NCBI RefSeq assembly: GCF_003865405.1
Contig: NZ_RQVQ01000028.1
Span: 1 to 37,147 of the forward strand
DNA: 37,147 nucleotides
Direction of reading: 5' to 3'
From: Paenimyroides tangerinum
GTDB taxonomy: Bacteria > Bacteroidota > Bacteroidia > Flavobacteriales > Flavobacteriaceae
Made by a program: the position numbers and the translations under genes. Numbering within the stretch: the stretch's first letter is position 1; each line of letters opens with the position of its first letter. Below are positions 23,480 through 30,714 of this stretch, piece after piece. The notes under the pieces were generated by a model that was not told the DNA's origin, ran no database searches, and worked only from the letters and a program-made list of their open reading frames with translations.

Positions 23480-25994
23480 GGATAACAATTTTCTTTTGAA
23501 ATGCTTAATTCTTCTGTTTTGCTGTTCGTCTTTTGGACAGCAAAACTCTTTAAACCATGAAACTGTAGTAAATGATCAAATTGCACCATCGGGTAAATTC
23601 ATATCATTTATAAAACTACAAAATCAAAAACGAGAACTTGTTATTAAGAACACATTAGATGGGGAAGAATTAAATTTTAAAAATATAGATGAACCTAGAG
23701 TATTGACAGATCGATATTTTTTAGGTCTAAATAGAACGGAAAACAAATTAATAATTCAAGATTTACAAAAAGGTATACTTCAAACAGAAGTTGATATTAG
23801 TGATTTTAGATGGTTTTCTAGTAAAAATATAGTGTTGATTTTTAATCCAATAGAGCAACTTATAAAGGTTAAAAATCTAAAATTGAATAAATTACTAGCT
23901 GTTTTTAACTACAAAAATTATTTTTTTATAAACAACGATCAAAATCTTATTATTGAAACACAGCAAGGAGAATGGATTAATTACGATGTGATTGAAAATC
24001 AAATAAATAGAATCGATATCTCAGGTTTATTTGGTACCACAAAAAATGTACTTTGGAACGTAGATTTAAAAAAATACGTCTTTATAAATCAAGATCAAGC
24101 AAACCTATACTTATACGCTACTTCTATTAAACATAATTTATTAGAGCAGATTATAAGTATTCCTCTTGAAAATGAAGCTTTGAAAACAGAAATTGATCTT
24201 TCTTTTTACCGTTTTCAGTTTTTAGAACCTAATAAATTAGCTATACACATTAAAAATAAATCAGACATTCTTCTAAACAAAGGGCCTGAAATTTGGCTAG
24301 GAAATAAAAAAGGGAAAGGCTCTAAAGACGATAATAGAAAAGATTATGCAGGTTTGTTTTTAGTTGATTTAGAAAATAAAACCACTAGTTTTAAACCCAT
24401 TGAAAATGAGAATCAGCAATACATACTGGGCAAATACCCAAATTATCTTTACCTTAGAACTTATTTCGATGATTTAACTACGTACGAACCAAAAGCTAGT
24501 TTTGAGTTCTTTAATGTCGAAAACACAAATTTAAATACTGAAGAATTAAAAGATTTGAATCCTGCTACGATTGCCGATTTCAAACAATTTCCATTTATTT
24601 TATTTTTTAAGAATCAAAACTGGAACTTTTTAGACTTGAAAAATGGTATTATTTCTAATATTACTAATAGTGTAAAAGCTACCTTTTATGATACAAAGAA
24701 TGAGTTTTATTTAATGGTTGATGATCCTATTTATCAACCTTTTCCAATTTACAAGAACCGCTACATTATTTTTAACGAGTTACATGATATTTATTTTTTT
24801 GATACCCAAACAAAAAAAATGGCTCGTAAAACAAATGGTTATAAAACAGATAGAATATACAGGTTGGCTCATACAACCTACAAAACAATTCCTTCTGATG
24901 GAGTTATGAATTCCGAACGTGTAATTAAACCAGAAGACGGTGTTTTATTACATTGGAATTCAAGTTTTTACGAAAGGGAAGGGCTTAGTATTTTGTATGA
25001 TTCTTATACTAAAGATTTGTTTGAAGATAAGGCACGTTATACTCAAATGATTCGTAAGGGTAATTTCATAACTTATTTTAAAGAAAAATTCAATCAACCT
25101 CCAATTTTATATTTATATGATATTAAACTCAAAACGGAACGTGTAATGTACGAATCTAACCAATGGGATACAGAGATTAATAAGCAAGAATCTGTTTATG
25201 TGAAATGGAAGAATGAAGCAGGGGAGCAAAGAGGAGCCGTGGTGCGTTTTCCTATTAGCTATGATAAAAATAATAAATACCCTGCCTTGTTTAATATTTA
25301 TGAACAGCGCATGCAAATACAAAATAGCTATACAAGTGATAAAAGAACTGGTAATGGTTATAATTATAGAGATTATACTTCTGATGGTTATTTTGTAATA
25401 GAACCCGATATTTATTACAAAATAGAAGATCCAGGTTTTAGTGCTGTACATTGTGTTTTAGATGCTTTTAACTATGTCATTGAGAATTTCAATATTGATA
25501 GCGATCACGTCGGACTCATAGGGCATTCATTTGGTGGTTATCAAACGAATTTCATACTTACACAAACAGATAAGTTTAAAGCAGCGGTTTCAAGTGGTGG
25601 CGTAGCCGATTTGCCATCGAGATATTTAGATATGAATAGTGATACCCAAAAACCAGATATGTGGCGACTAGAGACACAGCAATTAAGAATGGGTAAATCA
25701 TTAGCAGAAATACCAGAGAAATATATTCAAAATTCAGCAACCACTCATGCAAAAAATGTAAAAACACCTTTGTTAATTTGGACAGGAAAAGAAGACAATC
25801 AAGTACACTGGCATAACAGTCTAGGGTGGTATTTATTACTTAAACGATTAAACAAAGATGTGAATTTATTGATGTATCCTAATACAGGGCATGTAATAAT
25901 GAATGAAGATGATATCAATGATGTGGCTACTAAAGCAAAATCTTGGTTTGATTATTATTTAAAAAATGAAAATAGACCTAAATGGTTAGATTAA
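23469..25994 (+). CDS. Exported S9-family (prolyl oligopeptidase-like) serine peptidase
   Basis: 841 residues. N-terminal signal peptide LLKCLILLFCCSSFG (about 9-23, cleavage before Gln-Gln), a long beta-propeller-like region, then an alpha/beta hydrolase domain with GHSFGG (nucleophile Ser687), Asp776 in KEDNQVHW and His808 in NTGHVI: a full catalytic triad in the order of family S9. Such enzymes cut short peptides, often after proline. Its start lies inside the end of the susD gene, giving translational coupling. The operon therefore looks like import of oligopeptides by SusCD and breakdown in the periplasm, as in RagAB-type systems. The exact specificity (DPP, AAP or POP type) is open. Confidence 0.9.
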   Translation: MDIKDNNFLLKCLILLFCCSSFGQQNSLNHETVVNDQIAPSGKFISFIKLQNQKRELVIKNTLDGEELNFKNIDEPRVLTDRYFLGLNRTENKLIIQDLQKGILQTEVDISDFRWFSSKNIVLIFNPIEQLIKVKNLKLNKLLAVFNYKNYFFINNDQNLIIETQQGEWINYDVIENQINRIDISGLFGTTKNVLWNVDLKKYVFINQDQANLYLYATSIKHNLLEQIISIPLENEALKTEIDLSFYRFQFLEPNKLAIHIKNKSDILLNKGPEIWLGNKKGKGSKDDNRKDYAGLFLVDLENKTTSFKPIENENQQYILGKYPNYLYLRTYFDDLTTYEPKASFEFFNVENTNLNTEELKDLNPATIADFKQFPFILFFKNQNWNFLDLKNGIISNITNSVKATFYDTKNEFYLMVDDPIYQPFPIYKNRYIIFNELHDIYFFDTQTKKMARKTNGYKTDRIYRLAHTTYKTIPSDGVMNSERVIKPEDGVLLHWNSSFYEREGLSILYDSYTKDLFEDKARYTQMIRKGNFITYFKEKFNQPPILYLYDIKLKTERVMYESNQWDTEINKQESVYVKWKNEAGEQRGAVVRFPISYDKNNKYPALFNIYEQRMQIQNSYTSDKRTGNGYNYRDYTSDGYFVIEPDIYYKIEDPGFSAVHCVLDAFNYVIENFNIDSDHVGLIGHSFGGYQTNFILTQTDKFKAAVSSGGVADLPSRYLDMNSDTQKPDMWRLETQQLRMGKSLAEIPEKYIQNSATTHAKNVKTPLLIWTGKEDNQVHWHNSLGWYLLLKRLNKDVNLLMYPNTGHVIMNEDDINDVATKAKSWFDYYLKNENRPKWLD

Positions 25995-26047
25995 TTGATT
26001 AGAATTATATTCTCATTGTTATTTGTAAATATTAATTTTAAACAAGG

Positions 26048-26075
26048 TTGACAAATGAGGTGTTTTCTTTATATT
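26048..26075 (+). promoter_or_regulatory. Promoter candidate for the zeta-toxin-type locus
   Basis: TTGACA at 26048-26053, 16 bases, then TATATT at 26070-26075 (TATATTTT fits TAnnTTTG at 7 of 8 positions). It is 29 bases before the antitoxin-like start codon. The match to both the classical and the Bacteroidetes pattern is unusual but may be chance. Confidence 0.4.
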
Positions 26076-26104
26076 TTTAAAACTCACATGTAATTAGGTT
26101 TCTT

Positions 26105-26344
26105 ATGGATAAAGAAACGAATGTATTAAAATTAGAAAATGTTGAATTATTAAGTCGTTTACCTAAAAAAGCATCTAAGAAAACAATGATTGTTTCTAAA
26201 GCATTAGATTTATCAGTCCAATATGTTCAAGGTAATCATATTGTAGAACGCAAAGCAGATGGTGAAATACGTAAAATAAAAAGAATAGAAAAGTTAGCAC
26301 TACCAGAAGATCTTAAAAAAGGTGCTAAATTATGTCTAAAATAA
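26105..26344 (+). CDS. Small basic partner gene of a zeta-toxin-like ATPase (putative antitoxin)
   Basis: 79 residues, Lys-rich (KKASKKTMIVSKAL at about 20-33, RKIKRIEKLALPEDLKKG in the C-terminal third). I recognise the arrangement rather than the fold: genes of this size commonly precede and overlap zeta-toxin-family kinase genes in Bacteroidetes, and this one overlaps the toxin start by 13 bases. It is intact, whereas its partner is broken. Function as an antitoxin is assumed from position; it has no resemblance that I can see to the epsilon antitoxin. Confidence 0.6.
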   Translation: MDKETNVLKLENVELLSRLPKKASKKTMIVSKALDLSVQYVQGNHIVERKADGEIRKIKRIEKLALPEDLKKGAKLCLK

Positions 26345-26863
26345 AACGGTTACGTGTTTTTGCGGGGCCTAATGGTTCAGGTAAATCTACATTATTTGAA
26401 ACGATATCGTCCAAATTTTATGTAGGTAATTTAATGAATTCCGATTTAATTGGAAGAGAAATTTCTGAAAGAGGTTTTATTGATCTTGACCGATATGGTT
26501 TAAAAGTCACTCCTTAAGATTTTGAATTATTTAAAAAGGTACCTGCTTCAATAACTTTGATTCAAAATCCATCTAGTAAAGGAAAAACTATTGATGTTAA
26601 TTTGAAGACCCTTCAAATAATATTTCTAGAATCGAAAATAAACTTGAAATAGTTGAACATCCTATCGCTAAAGAAGATGTAGTAAGAAATTTTACAATCC
26701 CCTAAACAATTTAATTCCGCCTTTGAAATTGGTTGATAAGGCGTATGTATTTGATAATTCTTCTCAAGATATGCATTTATTTACTCAAATAAAAAATGGT
26801 GAATTAGAGATTGTTTCTGATTTCATTCCGAATTGGTTTATTACAGAATTATCAAAAATGTAA
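26332..26863 (+). pseudogene. Decayed zeta-toxin-family kinase gene
   Basis: It opens with a good nucleotide-binding start, RLRVFAGPNGSGKSTLFETI (Walker A), followed by LMNSDLIGREISERGF, as in zeta-like UDP-GlcNAc/unknown-substrate kinases. A TAA at 26515 stops the frame after 61 codons, yet the code continues recognisably as DFELFKKVPASITLIQ. Further on, separate frames give VEHPIAKEDVVRNF, then NNLIPPLKLVDKAYVFDNSS and a plausible natural end LSKM. So there is a nonsense codon, at least one frameshift and a deletion of the middle. The kinase cannot be functional; a 61-residue fragment might still be made. Confidence 0.85.
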
Positions 26864-26878
26864 ATATGTATAAAATTA

Positions 26879-26903
26879 GGGCTGCAATTGGCAGCCCTTT
26901 TTT
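26879..26903 (+). terminator. Intrinsic terminator after the zeta remnant
   Basis: GGGCTGC (26879-26885), loop AATTG, GCAGCCC (26891-26897), then six T. It lies between the rightward zeta remnant and the leftward DUF6520 gene and serves the rightward transcript; the reverse direction is weaker. Confidence 0.9.
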
Positions 26904-26904
26904 G

Positions 26905-27201
26905 TTATAAATCTTTCTTGTACAAAATTCCAGTACACGTTACACCGTTGTTACTGATTTTCCATAATTGTCTATTTGATGAATCAGTACATACAGTATT
27001 TACTTCAGAATCTGAACATAATACATCTGTTATCATAACACAGCGTTGTCCTACAGGAGCACTTGCGTTATAATAGAAACCATGTGTTGTATCTGCAAAT
27101 GGTTTCTCAATTTGCTTGTTTGCATTTGATGCAAAAGCACCTACTACGCCTAGTACAATTACACCGAATGGTATCAAGGCTTTTTTAAAATTGTTTTTCA
27201 T
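26905..27201 (-). CDS. DUF6520-type small exported protein
   Basis: 98 residues. N-terminal signal peptide with positive start and hydrophobic core (NFKKALIPFGVIVLGVVGAFAS, split about residues 4-25), then a short mature part with paired Cys (RCVMITDVLCSDSEVNTVC, and a fourth Cys in VTCTGILY) and a Trp-containing LWKISNNG. This matches the layout of DUF6520 proteins of Flavobacteriales, of unknown function. It is the last gene of a leftward group with the 105-residue unknown and the MauE-like protein. The Cys pairs and the MauE-like neighbour hint at periplasmic disulfide or redox chemistry, an inference only. Confidence 0.8.
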   Translation of the reverse strand: MKNNFKKALIPFGVIVLGVVGAFASNANKQIEKPFADTTHGFYYNASAPVGQRCVMITDVLCSDSEVNTVCTDSSNRQLWKISNNGVTCTGILYKKDL

Positions 27202-27276
27202 AATATTAATTATTTAGTTGGTTTACTCTTTTATACAGGTTTTCAACCGTTAATCCCTGCTATTGGCCAATAGATT

Positions 27277-27594
27277 TTATTCTTGTAAGAGCTTTTTTTT
27301 AAGGGCTCTTTTTATTCTTTCAATGTATTTATCAATAAGATGTTCTTTACAATTTATTTCCTGCATTTCTATTAAATCGTAATAAGTTTCTAATTTGATT
27401 AGTGATTTCCATGCTTTTTGGTAGTACGCCTTTTTTCTTTTATCCGTAGTTTGATATTCTGCATAATTCAAATAAAAAGTTAATTTTAAAGCTGCTTTTT
27501 CAAATGCAGGTAATACAGCTATGTTTTCATCAGTAGACATGTGATAAAAAATAACATGTGAAGAAAGACCTCTTGCTAATTTGTACATACTCAT
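27277..27594 (-). CDS. Unknown 105-residue helical protein
   Basis: I do not recognise this protein. It has no signal peptide, is Lys/Tyr-rich and looks all-helical: FEKAALKLTFYLNYAEYQ, a KAYYQKAWKSLIKLETYYDLI segment and a basic C-terminus RIKRALKKKLLQE. It lies in the middle of a leftward series, 63 bases after the MauE-like gene and 75 bases before the DUF6520 gene. The context suggests a job tied to that cluster. A cytoplasmic helper or small regulator is possible. Confidence 0.65.
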   Translation of the reverse strand: MSMYKLARGLSSHVIFYHMSTDENIAVLPAFEKAALKLTFYLNYAEYQTTDKRKKAYYQKAWKSLIKLETYYDLIEMQEINCKEHLIDKYIERIKRALKKKLLQE

Positions 27595-27657
27595 AGTTCA
27601 TATTGTTTTATTGTTTTTTTTATTTACTGAGAAAACCATTCAGCCCAATCTTCATTC

Positions 27658-29106
27658 CTAGTTCCCCAACTCATATCTTACTAACATATTTCCAACCAAT
27701 CCATAGAAATACAAATCATTCAACACAAATTCTTTGATTTTATCTTTTTGATGGTCATACGCGTAAAAGCTGTACAAGTATTCGTTTTTGTTGTAATCGT
27801 AGACATCAATAATACTGGCTTGGTTCCACATACTTTTGGATTCATTTTTCCCTAATAATTCCGATTTTATGAATAGTTTACCATTGTGCGCGTAGGTTTT
27901 AGTATTTACTTTATGTGGAGGAGCTCCCATTTTCTTTGTTCCATCAGCTAATTGAGTAACTTTAATTTTAGCTAGGGTAGTGGTGTCAATGGTTTTACCC
28001 TTAGTGAATGTGTTCGATAATGCCTGATATACTAAATATTGATTTCGATACGTGTAAGTATAAATACCTTGATGTGTTTTTTGATCTGTAACCAATTGTC
28101 CATCGGTATCAAACACACCGTCAATTTGTTTTTGCAAAGCATCTTCAAAAAGTTCAAAAGTTACGGTATCTGTAACCACTAGTTTACCTAATACATGTTC
28201 GCCATTGCTAGCACGCTGACTCCTAAATAAAAAGGTGTTTTCTGTTAGAGGTTGTAATAGCGAAAAGTAGATGGTTTCTGTCATAAATTTATGGGCATAC
28301 CAGTTGCTTGTATTTCCTCTATAGATGATGGGGATGCTTCCGTCACTTACAAAGAAGTTATTGTTTTGTACACGAACTAATAAACTACGGAAGGAACGTT
28401 CGGTTTCATCGAGCTTTATTTGATGTTCTACTTTCGTTTTTAAATCTTTAGAAACAGCTGTGATTAATAAGGGTGCAGTATAGTTTCCTAAATAAATGGT
28501 ATCTGGGGTTAGCCCGGCTATATAATACGAATTGACACCTAAATCTAAATATTGTGCTTTGTCAATAGGATGCGGTAAAAATCGACGTACAAACGGATTT
28601 TCTTTTTTCATCAAATGCTCTGATGTAAAAAATAAGATAATAACAAGAAGGCAACTCGTAAAAATTGTTGCTATAACAACTACCACGGTACGTTTAATCT
28701 CGTAACGATACAATAGAATCAATACAGTAAGAATAGAAATAATAATATTAAACCAAAGGTGTTCGGTCCATCCCATTTTTTCTAATATACCACCACAAGA
28801 GCAGGGTACAAACGGACTGTAATTTAAGATAAGGTAAATGTAAATACTGAAGGCAATCATAAATCCCAAAAAAAGATAAAGACCCAATTTTTCAGTTTTA
28901 CGAAAACAAAGCAGTACAGCAATTATAAGTTCACCTATAACAACGCCATAGGCTATGGTAGTTGCAAAGGCACTTAATAGAGGAGATTGTGCTATTTGTA
29001 CTTGAAAATTTTCAAAGTCGATCAGTTTACTAATCGCGGTATACACAAAAAGTATAACAAAGAAGTAAATACTTAAAAGAGTTACATTTTTAATAATATT
29101 TTGCAT
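27658..29106 (-). CDS. MauE/DoxX-like redox membrane protein with a periplasmic sensor-like C-terminal half
   Basis: 482 residues. The first 165 residues contain about four to five hydrophobic helices and the MauE-type motif PCSCGGILEKMGWTEH (C102 and C104), which in MauE/DoxX-type proteins is linked to disulfide transfer. The rest (about 170-482) is beta-rich, with repeated aromatic and threonine-rich strands such as NYTAPLLIT and GIYTYTYRNQYLVY, looking like a propeller facing the periplasm. The fusion of the redox membrane part with such a domain occurs in Bacteroidetes. It is first in the leftward group with the 105-residue and DUF6520 genes, and the AraC-type gene upstream may control it. 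The substrate is unknown. Confidence 0.82.
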   Translation of the reverse strand: MQNIIKNVTLLSIYFFVILFVYTAISKLIDFENFQVQIAQSPLLSAFATTIAYGVVIGELIIAVLLCFRKTEKLGLYLFLGFMIAFSIYIYLILNYSPFVPCSCGGILEKMGWTEHLWFNIIISILTVLILLYRYEIKRTVVVVIATIFTSCLLVIILFFTSEHLMKKENPFVRRFLPHPIDKAQYLDLGVNSYYIAGLTPDTIYLGNYTAPLLITAVSKDLKTKVEHQIKLDETERSFRSLLVRVQNNNFFVSDGSIPIIYRGNTSNWYAHKFMTETIYFSLLQPLTENTFLFRSQRASNGEHVLGKLVVTDTVTFELFEDALQKQIDGVFDTDGQLVTDQKTHQGIYTYTYRNQYLVYQALSNTFTKGKTIDTTTLAKIKVTQLADGTKKMGAPPHKVNTKTYAHNGKLFIKSELLGKNESKSMWNQASIIDVYDYNKNEYLYSFYAYDHQKDKIKEFVLNDLYFYGLVGNMLVRYELGN

Positions 29107-29235
29107 GATATTATTGATTTTATTTTAGTAAAGTTCAATAATGTAATTTTATTTTAAATGCAGAATAAGAATTAAAAAATATAAAAAAAGGTTTATTTAC
29201 AGCTGTTTTTTTGGTATTTTCAGTTATTTGTGGTT

Positions 29236-30144
29236 TTATTTTTGATGTTCTTTTTTTACTTTACAACGAACTTCTTTAGGAAGGATGTCAAAATAGGTTT
29301 TAAAGTAATTCACAAATGCAGAATACTGTGGGTAACCAACCATGACTGCGATTTCTTTGAAAGCCAATGTACTGGTTTCAATAAGTAAATAGGCATGTTT
29401 CATTCTTAGAGAAATAAAATATTCGTAAACAGAGGTCTGGTATTGTTCCTTAAAAAGTTTTTTTAGTTGATTGGAATTGATGCCAAATTGTTTACATATT
29501 TGATTTAAGGTCAGTTTTTTATGTAAGGGATAGTGATCTACAAATACCTTTACATCTTCAATGATAAACTCATTTCTTTTACGTTCTTTTAAACGATTGA
29601 TTTCAAAATTTTCTGTCATAAAAGGTTTGAAGTGCCTAGAGTCTAAATACATTTGATATAAATTTATAACCAAAGTTTTATCATCATTCAAAGTAGTTAT
29701 ATTAAACATATAGTTTATATCAAATAAGGTAAGTGTTTGTTTGGAAAGTCCTGAAAAAAGCATTTTATTTTGAATCCTATCTTTCAAATAATCTGCTGTT
29801 TCTGAATCAATTAAGTCTAAGAAGTTTAAATTTTTAATATCATTAAAATGCAAGGATTGGTTAGTTATAAAATCATCACTTACGTTAGTGATTTTAAACT
29901 CTTTATTTACAAGGAAAACATATTGATTTACATATTTCTGAAACTCGTTTGGTTTTACAAAAGATAAATGAAGTAAACGATCACGCCATTCTTCATTCAC
30001 CAGATTAAATAAAACTTCTAAACATTCAAATTCATCACCTAAATTTTGAATAAAAACCTGTTGATCTAATTTACCATTACCCAAATCAATAAGAGCTTCA
30101 ATTAAATAATTCCATCTTTTTTTGCTAACAATTAATTCTTTCAT
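29236..30144 (-). CDS. AraC-family transcription regulator with a PAS-like sensor part
   Basis: 302 residues. The C-terminal 100 residues carry the two helix-turn-helix units: LTLNQICKQFGINSNQLKKL and LAFKEIAVMVGYPQYSAFVN, followed by the family ending FKTYFDILPKEVR. The middle part (about 80-185) alternates strands and helices with phrases such as FKITNVSDDFI and LNFLDLIDSE, recalling a PAS fold. It begins 5 bases after the STAS-like gene, so both are co-transcribed. Candidate targets are the MauE-like cluster in the same direction and the divergent enzyme gene at 30715. The activating signal is unknown. Confidence 0.88.
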   Translation of the reverse strand: MKELIVSKKRWNYLIEALIDLGNGKLDQQVFIQNLGDEFECLEVLFNLVNEEWRDRLLHLSFVKPNEFQKYVNQYVFLVNKEFKITNVSDDFITNQSLHFNDIKNLNFLDLIDSETADYLKDRIQNKMLFSGLSKQTLTLFDINYMFNITTLNDDKTLVINLYQMYLDSRHFKPFMTENFEINRLKERKRNEFIIEDVKVFVDHYPLHKKLTLNQICKQFGINSNQLKKLFKEQYQTSVYEYFISLRMKHAYLLIETSTLAFKEIAVMVGYPQYSAFVNYFKTYFDILPKEVRCKVKKEHQK

Positions 30145-30149
30145 ATAAA

Positions 30150-30530
30150 TTAAAGTTTTTTAATCGATTTAATGTAATCGATGGCTTCATTGATTGATTT
30201 AAAAAGCCTAGTAGGAGCTTTTGGATTATTAATTCTTATGTAGAAAAGTGCCATAGTGTACACTGTAGCGTTAGTAGACACCAGTGCTACATTGGCTAAT
30301 AAATTAGAACCATAAGTTGATAAATAAGTTCGAGCTTCACTCTGAATTGATTTAACATCTGATATATCGCAGATAACATCAAAATTTGAAAAGGATTGAA
30401 ATCGCAATCTATCTTGCACCAATTTCCTTGCTACATCATAGGTGATGTTCAAAGATTTCTTAAAAGTAATGTATAAGATTCGATCTCTTAATTTATAACC
30501 TGCATATTTATTTTCATAGTCATAATCCAT
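30150..30530 (-). CDS. STAS-like small protein
   Basis: 126 residues without signal peptide. The alternating strand/helix pattern (GYKLRDRILYITFKKSL, a helix DVARKLVQDRLRF, strand NFDVICDISDVKSI, and VALVSTNATVYTMALFYI) resembles STAS/SEC14-type domains in which a small protein binds a partner or ligand. The C-terminal LFKSINEAIDYIKSI is typical of such Bacteroidetes proteins. It lies 5 bases before the AraC gene on the same strand and may regulate it by binding. Family placement is tentative. Confidence 0.65.
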   Translation of the reverse strand: MDYDYENKYAGYKLRDRILYITFKKSLNITYDVARKLVQDRLRFQSFSNFDVICDISDVKSIQSEARTYLSTYGSNLLANVALVSTNATVYTMALFYIRINNPKAPTRLFKSINEAIDYIKSIKKL

Positions 30531-30683
30531 AGTTTAATTTTAAGGGGTATGATAAACTTTTATAAAAATATCAATCTTTTCTATAAAATTTCAGTTTTTT
30601 AAACTTAAAAAATGCAATATAAGAACTAATAAGTATAAAAAAAGAATTAATTCAAAAGGTTGTAAAGTGATTTATCTGATTTA

Positions 30684-30713
30684 TTATCAATTTTAAAATT
30701 CTAAAATTGATAA
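30684..30713. promoter_or_regulatory. Perfect 12-bp inverted repeat next to the start codon of the 797-residue enzyme gene
   Basis: TTATCAATTTTA (30684-30695) and TAAAATTGATAA (30702-30713) flank a 6-base spacer, with the ATG at 30715. It could be an operator, or an RNA hairpin that hides the translation start. A chance 12-bp match at this exact position is unlikely even in AT-rich DNA. Confidence 0.6.
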
Positions 30714-30714
30714 T

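Noticed and set aside
25113..25451. 112-codon minus-strand frame inside the S9 peptidase gene, very rich in Ile/Phe
   Set aside because: It is the antisense shadow of a well-supported coding region; its hydrophobic look comes from the reverse of AT-rich codons.
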